From assembly GCF_039614845.1 (NCBI RefSeq), contig NZ_JBDIML010000002.1, positions 310,001 to 374,000 of the forward strand: a stretch of 64,000 nucleotides of DNA, written 5' to 3'. This DNA is from Ornithinibacillus xuwenensis (GTDB taxonomy: Bacteria; Bacillota; Bacilli; Bacillales; Amphibacillaceae). Below the pieces are notes generated by a model. The model did not search any database, had not been told where the DNA came from, and saw only the letters and a program-made list of their open reading frames with translations. A program made the translations under genes and the position numbers. Below are positions 16,013 to 24,787 of the stretch, in pieces (the stretch's first letter is position 1; each line of letters begins with the position of its first letter).

Positions 16013-16776
16013 TAAAAATTAAAGAATTGACGAAGCGATATGGGAAGAAAAATGTGGTGGAAAAGGTTTCCCTTACAATTGAGCCTGGAACCATTACGTC
16101 ATTTATTGGTCCAAATGGTGCCGGTAAATCAACTTTACTGTCAATGGTTAGTCGTCTATTAGAAGCAGATACAGGTGAAGTATTGCTTGATCAAAACAAT
16201 GTGATGAAGTGGAAATCAGATGAGTTTGCAAAGCGTGTATCGATTTTAAAGCAATCAAATTTTATGAATGTGCGTTTAACGGTTCGAGAACTAATCTCAT
16301 TCGGACGTTATCCTTATTCCAAAGGGCGTTTGACAGATATCGATGAAAAGCATGTGGATCAAGCCATTGATTATATGAACCTACGTGATATGCAACATCA
16401 ATTTATCGATGAATTATCTGGCGGGCAAAAACAGCGTGCATTCATTGCGATGGTCATTGCACAGGATACAGATTATATATTACTGGATGAACCATTAAAT
16501 AATTTAGATATGAAACATTCTGTACAAATCATGAAGATTTTACGTAAGCTTGTCGATGAGCTTAGTAAAACCGTTGTGATTGTATTGCACGATATTAATT
16601 TTGCTTCTGTTTATTCAGATCGTATTGTTGCTTTGAAGGATGGAAAATTAGTGAAAAATGGACCTACGAGTGATATTATTAACTCTGCTTCACTCCGTGA
16701 TATTTACGATATGGATATTCCAGTTCAAGTACAAGATGGGTGCCGAATTTGTGTGTATTTTAATTCTCATGCCTAA
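16009..16776 (+). CDS. yclP: Siderophore ABC transporter ATPase YclP
   Basis: A 255-residue iron-chelate importer ATPase: Walker A GPNGAGKST near 34-42, signature LSGGQKQR near 136-143, Walker B YILLDEP near 155-161 and LHDIN as the switch region. It powers YclNO. It starts on ATGA overlapping yclO. The next gene yclQ lies 266 bases downstream behind its own Fur-controlled promoter, unlike a simple four-gene operon. Confidence 0.92.
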   Translation: MIKIKELTKRYGKKNVVEKVSLTIEPGTITSFIGPNGAGKSTLLSMVSRLLEADTGEVLLDQNNVMKWKSDEFAKRVSILKQSNFMNVRLTVRELISFGRYPYSKGRLTDIDEKHVDQAIDYMNLRDMQHQFIDELSGGQKQRAFIAMVIAQDTDYILLDEPLNNLDMKHSVQIMKILRKLVDELSKTVVIVLHDINFASVYSDRIVALKDGKLVKNGPTSDIINSASLRDIYDMDIPVQVQDGCRICVYFNSHA

Positions 16777-16798
16777 CAATTTTATAAAGTAAGAGGAA

Positions 16799-16857
16799 GA
16801 CGTCTTAAACAAAGAGCTTGGTAAAGTAGCGATTTGATTAAGGCGTTTCTTTATTTC
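16799..16857 (+). terminator. Possible weak terminator after yclP
   Basis: A 10-bp stem with two G-U pairs (16799-16808 with 16838-16847), a long loop and a broken T-rich tract. Weak, but it fits the independent promoter found further on. Confidence 0.3.
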
Positions 16858-16948
16858 CTGCCCCTAACCCTGGGGAATACGTATGTCATCATCGGCTATT
16901 TCATAATCAGGGTATTTTGGCTTATTTTTCTAATATTTCATTTTTCTG

Positions 16949-17007
16949 TTGACGAATGATAATCCGCCACTTATAATGAGAATTGTTATCAGTGATAATG
17001 ATTATCA
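16949..17007 (+). promoter_or_regulatory. SigA promoter with two adjacent Fur boxes for yclQ
   Basis: TTGACG (16949-16954), a 17-base spacer and a perfect TATAAT (16972-16977). A perfect 15/15 Fur box TGATAATGATTATCA lies at 16993-17007, and a second, two-mismatch box TGAGAATTGTTATCA at 16977-16991 starts at the end of the -10. The tandem boxes should give tight iron repression of the binding protein. Confidence 0.9.
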
Positions 17008-17042
17008 TTATTAATAAATTACATATAAGGGGAAGAAGCATA

Positions 17043-18092
17043 ATGAAAAACTGGAAATTACTTAGTATCGTATTTATTACACTTCTGTTCGTTCTGGCAG
17101 CATGTGGTGGAAATGATTCTGAAAAAGAAGATGAGACAGCAGCTGCAAGTAAACAAACAAGCAATGAGCAAGGAAATGAAGCGGAGACAGATGAAGCTAG
17201 TTCTGTATATCCATTGACAGTATCGCCTACTGTTGGTTCAAGTGAAAGCAGAGATGGAAGTGAATCTTATACGTTCGAGGATGTAACGTTTGATTCCATG
17301 CCTGAAAATATTGTCGTGTTTGACTATGGTTTCTTAGATACATTAGATGCACTTGGTGTAGAAGGAATTGTTGGGGTTGCAAAGGATTCTACTTTACCAG
17401 AACACCTTGAAAAATATTCAGGTGATGAATACACAAGTATTGGTACTCTAAAAGAGCCATTGCTAGAAGATATTGCAGCATTAGAGCCAGATGTTATCTT
17501 TATTTCTGGTCGCCAATCAGCATTCTATGACCAACTAAAAGAGATAACGCCAAATGTTGTATTTGTTGGTACACAACAAGATGACTACTGGAATACATTC
17601 TTAGAGTCTGTTGATATCGCAGCGAAGATGTTTGGAAAAGAAGCTGAAGCAGAAGAATTCCTCGCTAAGTTTGATACATCTTTAGAAGAGATTAAGAGCC
17701 TAGCAGGCAATTATGAAAGCAGCCTTGTAACCATGTACAATGAGGGTAGCCTTTCTGGATTTTCTACAAACTCTCGATTTGGTTACGTCTATGACGTATA
17801 CGGATTCCAACCGGTAACAGAAGATATTGAAGCTTCAACACATGGTTCAAACTTTGGATTCGAAGCAATCCTAGAATTTAATCCAGAAGTATTATTTGTC
17901 ATTGACCGCACTGCGGCTATTGGTGGCGAATCAAATATTGATAAAGATATGGAAAATGATATTATCAAACAAACTACTGCTTATGAAAACGATCGTGTAA
18001 TCTACTTAGATGGACCGCTATGGTATTTAAGTGGTGGCGGTTTACAATCTGAGCTTGCAAAAATTGAAGAAATTCTTGCTGAGTTAAAGTAA
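17043..18092 (+). CDS. yclQ: Petrobactin-type siderophore-binding lipoprotein YclQ
   Basis: A 349-residue lipoprotein: lipobox VLAAC with Cys21, then an acidic linker of about 40 residues, then a two-lobe class III binding domain (NIVVFDYGFLDTLDALGVEG, TSIGTLKEPLLEDIAALEPDVIF) joined by a long helix. It binds ferric petrobactin-like siderophores outside the cell and delivers them to YclNOP. The start is ATG 17043 behind AAGGGGA; the longer frame runs through the Fur box and is excluded. The gene is transcribed separately from yclNOP. Confidence 0.92.
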   Translation: MKNWKLLSIVFITLLFVLAACGGNDSEKEDETAAASKQTSNEQGNEAETDEASSVYPLTVSPTVGSSESRDGSESYTFEDVTFDSMPENIVVFDYGFLDTLDALGVEGIVGVAKDSTLPEHLEKYSGDEYTSIGTLKEPLLEDIAALEPDVIFISGRQSAFYDQLKEITPNVVFVGTQQDDYWNTFLESVDIAAKMFGKEAEAEEFLAKFDTSLEEIKSLAGNYESSLVTMYNEGSLSGFSTNSRFGYVYDVYGFQPVTEDIEASTHGSNFGFEAILEFNPEVLFVIDRTAAIGGESNIDKDMENDIIKQTTAYENDRVIYLDGPLWYLSGGGLQSELAKIEEILAELK

Positions 18093-18106
18093 GGAAATCA
18101 TAACGT

Positions 18107-18154
18107 AAAAAGCTCTCGGAAAGTTGGAACGCTGACTTTACGAGGGCTTTTTTT
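18107..18154 (+). terminator. First of two tandem terminators after yclQ
   Basis: Imperfect long stem (AAGCTCTCG with CGAGGGCTT, extended inward by AAAGT/ACTTT) followed by a T7-8 run. Confidence 0.8.
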
Positions 18155-18192
18155 CTCGCTACTTATCCTATGGAGAGGTAGCGAGTTTTTTT
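18155..18192 (+). terminator. Second of two tandem terminators after yclQ
   Basis: Stem CTCGCTAC (18155-18162) and GTAGCGAG (18178-18185) followed by T7, starting directly after the first T-run. Confidence 0.8.
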
Positions 18193-18305
18193 ATATTATT
18201 TTTGAGAAAAAAGAGAAAAAACATAAATTATTTAAATCGTATGTATAATGTATATAATTCTAATTTATCAGTTAATTAAATCAAGCCATCAAAGGAGGAT
18301 ACTTA

Positions 18306-19304
18306 ATGGAGTCCGTAAAACCTCTGTTAGAGGTTAAAAACTTACATACACATTTTTTTACAAAGTCAGGAATTGTTCGAGCTGTTGATGGCGTCAATTT
18401 TGATGTGAAACCAGGAGAAACCTTAGGTATTGTAGGGGAATCTGGATCAGGAAAAAGTATCACAGCCATGTCTATTCTAGGGCTAGTTCCTTCTCCGCCA
18501 GGAAAAATTGTAGATGGAGAAATTCTCTTTAAGGGTGAGAATTTAATAGGGAAAACCGAGAAGCAAATGCGACAAATTCGAGGAAAAGAGATTTCAATGG
18601 TGTTTCAGGATCCAATGACATCCTTGAATCCAGTCTTTTCGGTAGAAAAGCAGATGATAGAGACCATTGTAACGCACGAAAAAGTAACGAAAAAGCAAGC
18701 TAGGGAAAGGGCGACGGAATTATTAAACCTTGTTGGTATTCCTGACCCGCATAAACGCCTGAAAAATTATCCTCATGAATTTAGCGGAGGAATGAGGCAG
18801 AGGGTCATGATTGCCATGGCGCTTTCATGTAATCCTTCCCTATTAATAGCGGATGAGCCAACGACAGCATTGGACGTGACGATACAGGCACAAATTCTAG
18901 AACTATTTAAGAAAATGCAGAAGGAACTAGATATGGCAATTATTATGATCACTCATGATTTAGGGGTTGTATCCGAGGTATGTGATCGTGTAATGGTCAT
19001 GTATGCTGGAAAGCCTGCTGAGTTTACCGAGACGAAGAAGTTATTTGATAACGGTAAGCACCCGTATACACTTGGGCTCATGAATTCCATACCGAAAATT
19101 TCACCAAATAAAGAAAAGCTGAAGCCAATAACGGGTCTACCACCAGATCTAAGTGCTTTACCAACAGGATGTAGTTTTGCACCAAGATGTAAGCATGCAA
19201 TGGAGAGCTGCCTTTCTATTGATCCTAGCCTTCAAAAGGTAGACGATAACCATTTGGTTCGCTGTTTGTTATATGAAGAAACGAAAAAGGCGGTAACGAC
19301 ATGA
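18306..19304 (+). CDS. Peptide ABC transporter ATPase, OppD/DppD type
   Basis: A 332-residue ATPase of the oligo-/dipeptide importer family: Walker A GESGSGKS near 46-53, signature FSGGMRQR near 160, Walker B LLIADEPTTALD near 180. The C-terminal oligopeptide_HPY region contains the cysteine motif typical of this family (CSFAPRCKHAMESC near 288-301). It forms a heterodimer with the next gene product. The start is ATG 18306 behind AAAGGAGG. First gene of a five-gene importer; a -10-like TATAAT lies at 18244. Confidence 0.9.
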   Translation: MESVKPLLEVKNLHTHFFTKSGIVRAVDGVNFDVKPGETLGIVGESGSGKSITAMSILGLVPSPPGKIVDGEILFKGENLIGKTEKQMRQIRGKEISMVFQDPMTSLNPVFSVEKQMIETIVTHEKVTKKQARERATELLNLVGIPDPHKRLKNYPHEFSGGMRQRVMIAMALSCNPSLLIADEPTTALDVTIQAQILELFKKMQKELDMAIIMITHDLGVVSEVCDRVMVMYAGKPAEFTETKKLFDNGKHPYTLGLMNSIPKISPNKEKLKPITGLPPDLSALPTGCSFAPRCKHAMESCLSIDPSLQKVDDNHLVRCLLYEETKKAVTT

Positions 19305-20296
19305 GTGCATTATTAGAGCTGAAGAATGTAAAAAAACATTTTCCATTAAAAAGCGAAAAAATTCTAACTCGAGAGAAGCCGGTACTGAAGGCGGTAGATG
19401 GAATCTCGTTAGCAGTACATCCTGGTGAAACATTAGGACTTGTTGGCGAAAGTGGCTGTGGAAAATCGACTGCTGGGAGACTGGCTTTGAAATTATTGGA
19501 ACCAACTGACGGAGAAATTTGGTTTAAAGGAAACAATATTACATCGTATTCAGGCGAACAGTTACGTAAGCTTCGTAAGGAAATGCAAATTATTTTTCAG
19601 GATCCATATGCATCCTTAAATCCTAGAAAAACAATAGAGCAAACACTGATGGAGCCTATGAAAATATTTGGTACGCCTAAGAATATTCGTAAGCAAAAAG
19701 TCGACTATCTTCTTGATGTGGTTGGACTGAGTTCTTATCATAAACGTCGTTATCCTCATGAGTTTAGTGGTGGACAGAGACAACGGATTGGAATTGCGAG
19801 GGCGCTTGCTTTAGAGCCAGAATTAGTCATATGTGATGAGCCTGTATCAGCATTAGATGTATCTATTCAAGCACAGGTAATTAATCTAATGGAAGACCTT
19901 CAAGCGGAATTTAATTTGACCTATGTGTTTATTGCGCATGATTTAAGTGTTGTACACCATATTAGTGATCGAGTTGCTGTGATGTATCTAGGGAAAATAG
20001 TCGAGCTTGGTGAGGCGAATGAACTCTACAGTAACCCGAAACATCCATATACGCAGGCATTATTATCTGCAGTACCAGAAACCAATCCACACCATGAGAA
20101 GGAAAGAATCATTTTGAATGGTGACTTACCATCTCCGGCAAATCCACCGGTAGGATGTAAATTTCATACGAGATGTCCATTTGCAGAAGAGATATGCCGA
20201 CTTCAAGAACCAGAGCTTAAACCAGTATCCGAAAATGGACAAATGGCTGCGTGCCATTTTGCAAAGGAAGTCATCGTAGAAAAGCAACTTTCGTAA
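19301..20296 (+). CDS. Peptide ABC transporter ATPase, OppF/DppF type
   Basis: A 331-residue ATPase and partner of the previous subunit. Walker A GESGCGKST near 50-58, signature FSGGQRQR near 151-158, Walker B VICDEPVSALD, and the C-terminal cysteine cluster CKFHTRCPFAEEIC. It overlaps the upstream gene by four bases (ATGA). A bulged hairpin lies after it, before the binding-protein gene. Confidence 0.9.
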   Translation: MSALLELKNVKKHFPLKSEKILTREKPVLKAVDGISLAVHPGETLGLVGESGCGKSTAGRLALKLLEPTDGEIWFKGNNITSYSGEQLRKLRKEMQIIFQDPYASLNPRKTIEQTLMEPMKIFGTPKNIRKQKVDYLLDVVGLSSYHKRRYPHEFSGGQRQRIGIARALALEPELVICDEPVSALDVSIQAQVINLMEDLQAEFNLTYVFIAHDLSVVHHISDRVAVMYLGKIVELGEANELYSNPKHPYTQALLSAVPETNPHHEKERIILNGDLPSPANPPVGCKFHTRCPFAEEICRLQEPELKPVSENGQMAACHFAKEVIVEKQLS

Positions 20297-20331
20297 AAAC
20301 TTCAGGAGTCTACAAGTTATCCTGAGTTTTA
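20296..20331 (+). other. Hairpin between the ATPase and binding-protein genes
   Basis: AAAACTTCAGGA and TCCTGAGTTTT form an 11-bp stem with one bulged T. The T-run is short, so it may only attenuate or protect the upstream message. Confidence 0.45.
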
Positions 20332-20364
20332 ATAAATTTAGCAATCAAATGAGGGGGAAATAAG

Positions 20365-21957
20365 TTGAAGAAACGTTATTTGTTTATGCTACTAGCTGTT
20401 ATTGCCATGGTGCTTAGCGCATGTGGTAATGATGCAGGAGGCGACTCAGACGGTGATGATGGTGGAAAGAAAACACTAGTGTTTGGTCGCGGTGCTGACT
20501 CTATCCAGCTTGATCCATCCAAGGTAACCGATGGTGAATCCATTTATGTAACAAACCAAATCTATGATACTTTGGTACGTTACGAGGAAGAAAATACCGA
20601 AGTAAAACCTGCTTTAGCAACAGAGTGGGAAGTAAGTGATGATGGGCTTGTTTGGACATTTCAGCTTCGTGAAGGGGTAACCTTCCATGATGGCACAGAG
20701 TTTACAGCAGAGGATGTTGCGTTTAATTTTGAGCGTTGGACAACATCAGCTGAATTTGTATATTACGGCTACATGTTTGGTGCTTCTGAAGAAGACATGG
20801 GTGGAATTATTGAGAGTGTAGAGGCTACAGGTGATTATGAGGTTAAAATAACCCTATCTGAGCCAAATGCTCCATTCCTACAAACGCTAGCAATGCCACC
20901 ATTTGGTATTGCAAGTCCTGATGCAGTAGAAGAATCCGGAGAAGACTATTTCAAAAACCCGGTTGGAACTGGTCCATTTGTATTTGAAGAGTGGGTTCCA
21001 GATGATAGTATCACCCTTTCTAAGAATGAAGATTACTTTGGTGAAGTTGCAAAGGTTGATGAAGTAGTATTCCGAGTGATTCCGGATAACGGAGCTCGCT
21101 TTATGGAATTGCAAGCAGGAACAATTGATTTAATGACAGGTCTAAATCCACAGGATATTTCGACTGCTGAAGGTGATGAAGCACTTCAAGTGATTCGCAG
21201 ACCATCTATGAACGTTGCGTATATGGCAATGAATACCGATAAAGAAGGTCCGTTAGCGGATAAGCGTGTCCGTCAGGCAATTAACTTAGCAGTAAATAAG
21301 GACCAATTAATCGAGTTATATGAAGGTATTGGAAAAGCGGCAAAAAATCCTATTCCGCCATCTTTATGGGGGTATAATGATGAAATTGAAGATTATGGAT
21401 ATGATGTAGAGCAAGCAAAAGCATTACTTGCTGAGGCAGGATATGCAGATGGTTTTGACATTACATTACACACGTTCTCTAATCCAAGACCATATATGCC
21501 ACAGCCAAAAGTAACGGCACAGGCAATTCAAGAAATGCTTGGAGCGGTTAATATTAATGTAGAAATTATTGAAAGTGACTGGGATACACATTTAGCTACA
21601 ACAGAAAACGGAGAGCACGATATGGCATTTCTTGGTTGGACTGGTGACAATGGTGATCCAGATAACTTTATGTATGTATTATTAGATAAAGATAATGCCA
21701 CAGTAGGCTCTGCTGGTAATATCGCATTTTATAAGAATGATGAGCTACATGATTTACTGAAGACCGCTCAGGTTGAAATGGACCAAGATGTTCGTACAGG
21801 GTTGTATTTAGAAGCACAGGAAATTATTCACGAGGACGCTCCGTGGTTACCTATCGCGCACACAACACCAGCACTGGCAGCAAGTAGTAGTGTTATGGAT
21901 TATGTACCACATCCAACAGGAAGCGAACCTTTCAATCTATTAGATATTCAAGAGTAG
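20365..21957 (+). CDS. Peptide-type ABC transporter substrate-binding lipoprotein
   Basis: A 530-residue extracytoplasmic binding protein of SBP family 5. Lipobox VLSAC with Cys20; then TLVFGRGADSIQLDPSKVTD, the family strand VWTFQLREGVTFHDGTEFTA, and later RVRQAINLAVNK. The family binds di- or oligopeptides but includes nickel, heme, glutathione and sugar binders, so the ligand is uncertain. The start is TTG 20365 behind GAGGGGGA. Placement between the ATPases and the permeases is less common than SBP-first order. A strong hairpin follows its stop. Confidence 0.88.
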   Translation: MKKRYLFMLLAVIAMVLSACGNDAGGDSDGDDGGKKTLVFGRGADSIQLDPSKVTDGESIYVTNQIYDTLVRYEEENTEVKPALATEWEVSDDGLVWTFQLREGVTFHDGTEFTAEDVAFNFERWTTSAEFVYYGYMFGASEEDMGGIIESVEATGDYEVKITLSEPNAPFLQTLAMPPFGIASPDAVEESGEDYFKNPVGTGPFVFEEWVPDDSITLSKNEDYFGEVAKVDEVVFRVIPDNGARFMELQAGTIDLMTGLNPQDISTAEGDEALQVIRRPSMNVAYMAMNTDKEGPLADKRVRQAINLAVNKDQLIELYEGIGKAAKNPIPPSLWGYNDEIEDYGYDVEQAKALLAEAGYADGFDITLHTFSNPRPYMPQPKVTAQAIQEMLGAVNINVEIIESDWDTHLATTENGEHDMAFLGWTGDNGDPDNFMYVLLDKDNATVGSAGNIAFYKNDELHDLLKTAQVEMDQDVRTGLYLEAQEIIHEDAPWLPIAHTTPALAASSSVMDYVPHPTGSEPFNLLDIQE

Positions 21958-21988
21958 AATGAAGACTAATTGCTAAAGGAATTTTATC

Positions 21989-22022
21989 GTGCTGTTTCTC
22001 GCGCAACCGTGAGAGACAGCAC
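21989..22022 (+). other. Strong hairpin after the binding-protein gene
   Basis: A 12-bp stem GTGCTGTTTCTC (21989-22000) and GAGAGACAGCAC (22011-22022), one G-U pair, ten-base loop, no T-run. Position and form parallel the hairpin between pstS and pstC. It is probably a 3' stabiliser or partial terminator. Confidence 0.6.
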
Positions 22023-22053
22023 CTTATTCCTTATTAAACGGAGGAATAGAGCA

Positions 22054-23058
22054 ATGTTAAAATACATTATTCGAAGACTACTCATGCTAATCCCCGTACT
22101 GATTGGCGTCTCCATCCTTGCCTTTTCCCTTATTCACTTAGTACCTGGAGATCCAGCTCGGAGCATGCTTGGAGAAAAAGCTACAGAAGATCAATTGGAA
22201 GCGCTACGGGAAGAATTAGGGCTAAATGATCCATATGCAATCCAATTTGGTAGGTTTTTAGGGGATATTGTACAGGGGGATTTAGGGCAGTCAATCCAGT
22301 CAAAGGAAAGCGTTGGAACGGAGCTAATTCACAAGCTACCAGCAACGATGGAATTGGCCATTTTCGCTATGATACTAGCAATTGTTATTGGGGTGTTGGC
22401 AGGAGTAATTGCGGCAGTAAAGCAATATTCCTGGTTTGATAATCTCAGCATGACAGGAGCACTATTTGGTGTTTCAATGCCGATATTCTGGTTAGGCCTC
22501 ATGTTGATTTGGTTATTCTCTGTTACCTTTAATATTCTACCTCCAAGTGGGAGATTGACAACTGGGGTAGAGTTACATACCATCACAAATTTTTATTTGC
22601 TAGATAGTATTCTTACCTGGAACTGGGCTGCATTTCAGGATGCGTTTATACACTTATTAATGCCAGGAATTGCTTTAGCGACAATCCCAATGGCAATTAT
22701 TGCCCGGATGACCAGATCTAGTATGTTAGAGGTCATGCGCCAGGATTACATACGTACTGCAAATGCGAAGGGCTTGAAAAAAACAATTATTATCTTTCAA
22801 CACGCTCTGAAAAATGCTTCCCTTCCAGTATTAACCGTAATTGGTTTGCAGTTTGGTCTATTACTTGGTGGTGCTGTGCTAACCGAATCCATCTTTTCCT
22901 GGCCTGGGGTTGGTCGATATGTCTATTTAGCCGTACTTGGACGTGATTATCCGGTAGTGCAAAGCACCATTTTAGTGATTGCGGCTATCTTTGTACTCGT
23001 AAATCTAATAACGGATATCTTGTATAAATATATGGATCCAAGGATTAAGTTTGAATAG
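22054..23058 (+). CDS. Peptide ABC transporter permease, DppB/OppB type
   Basis: A 334-residue permease with six transmembrane segments. The start MLKYIIRRLLMLIPVLIGVS is diagnostic of the B subunit, followed by LVPGDPARSMLG. The coupling loop (TANAKGLKKTIIIFQHALKN) lies near 232-251. I chose ATG 22054 behind GGAGGA; the longer frame runs through the hairpin and has no ribosome site. Confidence 0.9.
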   Translation: MLKYIIRRLLMLIPVLIGVSILAFSLIHLVPGDPARSMLGEKATEDQLEALREELGLNDPYAIQFGRFLGDIVQGDLGQSIQSKESVGTELIHKLPATMELAIFAMILAIVIGVLAGVIAAVKQYSWFDNLSMTGALFGVSMPIFWLGLMLIWLFSVTFNILPPSGRLTTGVELHTITNFYLLDSILTWNWAAFQDAFIHLLMPGIALATIPMAIIARMTRSSMLEVMRQDYIRTANAKGLKKTIIIFQHALKNASLPVLTVIGLQFGLLLGGAVLTESIFSWPGVGRYVYLAVLGRDYPVVQSTILVIAAIFVLVNLITDILYKYMDPRIKFE

Positions 23059-23182
23059 ACTAAAGACCCTATGTAGCTGGTAGAAATTTTGCTTTTTCCA
23101 TACAGTAAAAGCAAGATGTCAGCGGATCAGCTGAAGGCAATATTCGATATTGCTATAGACCAAACGAAAGGATGTGCATCAA

Positions 23183-24085
23183 TTGTCACTTCAACCAATT
23201 CCAAGTACAACGAACCAAGCGGAAAAACAAAAGGTAACGAAGTCAAGAAGCCTGTGGGTTGATGCGATATTACGACTCTTTAAAAGTAAGACTTCTATCA
23301 TCGGAATAAGCTTAATTGTTATCTTGGTTATAACCGCTATATTAGCACCATTAATTGCTACGCATGATCCAACTGCGACGGATATACCGAATCGATACCA
23401 AGCTCCATCAGGAGAGCATTTTCTTGGGACAGACGAGCTTGGTCGGGATATATTTAGTCGTATTGTATTTGGAACACGTATTTCGATTCAGATAGGACTA
23501 ATTGCAGTAGGTATTTCCTTGATCGTTGGGGTCCTATTAGGTGCTGTAGCGGGCTACTTTGGTCGGTGGGTTGACCAAATTATTATGCGTATCATCGATA
23601 TTATGATGGCATTTCCTAGTATATTACTAGCGATTGCCCTTGTTGCTGTCCTTGGACCAAGCCTGCGGAATGCAATGATTGCGGTTGGAATAGTTGGCGT
23701 ACCGCAATTTGCCCGGATTGTTCGTTCTGCTGTATTGTCTGTGAAGGAAACTGAATTTATAGAAGCGGCTCGTGCTATTGGTGGAAAACATGGAAGAGTA
23801 TTAATGGGCCATGTGCTACCAAACAGTATGGCGCCAATTATCGTTCAAGCAACATTAGGAATTGGAACGGCGATATTAGATGCTGCTGGCCTTAGCTTCT
23901 TAGGACTAGGAGCTCAGCCACCTGCCCCGGAATGGGGAGCAATGCTAAGTGATGGGCGAGCAGCCATCCAAAATGCCCCTTGGGTAGTAGGGTTTCCTGG
24001 ATTAGCCATCTTTTTATTTGTTCTCGGTTTTAATTTATTTGGTGACGGGCTGCGTGATGCTTTAGACCCAAAATTAAAACAATAG
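23183..24085 (+). CDS. Peptide ABC transporter permease, DppC/OppC type
   Basis: A permease of about 300 residues with six transmembrane segments. Landmarks: LIATHDPTATDI, HFLGTDELGRDIFSRIVFG (C-subunit signature) and the coupling loop AARAIGGKHGRVLMGHVLPN. The start is uncertain: TTG 23183 lies 10 bases after AAAGGA, while the GTG at 23174 is too close to it. Last gene of the importer, followed by a terminator. Confidence 0.88.
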   Translation: MSLQPIPSTTNQAEKQKVTKSRSLWVDAILRLFKSKTSIIGISLIVILVITAILAPLIATHDPTATDIPNRYQAPSGEHFLGTDELGRDIFSRIVFGTRISIQIGLIAVGISLIVGVLLGAVAGYFGRWVDQIIMRIIDIMMAFPSILLAIALVAVLGPSLRNAMIAVGIVGVPQFARIVRSAVLSVKETEFIEAARAIGGKHGRVLMGHVLPNSMAPIIVQATLGIGTAILDAAGLSFLGLGAQPPAPEWGAMLSDGRAAIQNAPWVVGFPGLAIFLFVLGFNLFGDGLRDALDPKLKQ

Positions 24086-24116
24086 TGACATTTTTGATAA
24101 TTTCATAGTATGATAG

Positions 24117-24146
24117 AGGATAAAGTTAAAGCTTTATCCTTTTTTT
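24117..24146 (+). terminator. Terminator of the peptide importer operon
   Basis: Perfect stem AGGATAAAG (24117-24125) and CTTTATCCT (24132-24140) followed by T6. Confidence 0.88.
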
Positions 24147-24164
24147 AATGAAGGGAGGCTTGCC

Positions 24165-24755
24165 ATGAAACGGTTTCTACCAGCGCTGACCTGCTTAACG
24201 GTGGCTTTAATGCTACTGCCATTCTCAGCAGGATCCTCAGCCAATAGCAAATTTAATACATATCCTAACCTACCTGCACCTATTGCAAAGGAAGAAATTT
24301 TAATAACCTCTGCAGGACAAGCAGTCGAAAGCTCCATTCTACAATCCATTGCAGAAAAATTAAATCTTCAAGCGGATTATCGTCCAAGAGCATTAGCAAC
24401 AGATTTATATGAATATGAGAGTGTTGTTATTGTAGTAGGATTTAGCAAGCATGGTCTTTCACAAACTGTCCGAAATTTTAAAGAGGAGTTAAATCGTGTG
24501 AAGGCGTTAGTAATGGAGGCGGAGAAATCTTCGTTATCGGTTATCCTTGTTGATATTTCTGGTATGCTTCGGAATGATAATAGGTCTTGGCAATTAGTAG
24601 AAGAATTGATACCCTATACAACCTATTATATTGGTATGAAAAGCTCGGAGCGAATGGATTACTTGCGATTTATGTTGAAAGAAAACAAAGTACCTACGAC
24701 GTTAGTTGACGATATTAGTGGGATAGAGGTCCCCTTTAACTCGGCATATCGCTAA
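24165..24755 (+). CDS. Exported DUF6305 family protein
   Basis: A 196-residue protein with a signal peptide (KRF, hydrophobic run, then SAGSSANS as likely cleavage region) and no lipobox. The mature part starts with YPNLPAPIAKEEILITSAGQ, which I recognise as the DUF6305 pattern; ESSILQSIAEKLNL follows. The domain looks like a small alpha/beta Rossmann-like fold. Function unknown. It sits 32 bases before a membrane histidine kinase and its regulator in the same transcript, so an extracytoplasmic sensing or effector role with that kinase is a fair inference. The start has GGGAGG upstream. Confidence 0.7.
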   Translation: MKRFLPALTCLTVALMLLPFSAGSSANSKFNTYPNLPAPIAKEEILITSAGQAVESSILQSIAEKLNLQADYRPRALATDLYEYESVVIVVGFSKHGLSQTVRNFKEELNRVKALVMEAEKSSLSVILVDISGMLRNDNRSWQLVEELIPYTTYYIGMKSSERMDYLRFMLKENKVPTTLVDDISGIEVPFNSAYR

Positions 24756-24787
24756 TAGAATATGTAATCGAATAAAGGGTGTGGACT

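Noticed and set aside
16799..16857. Riboswitch-like structure before yclQ
   Set aside because: Only a weak hairpin is seen; the Fur boxes and promoter further on explain the regulation.
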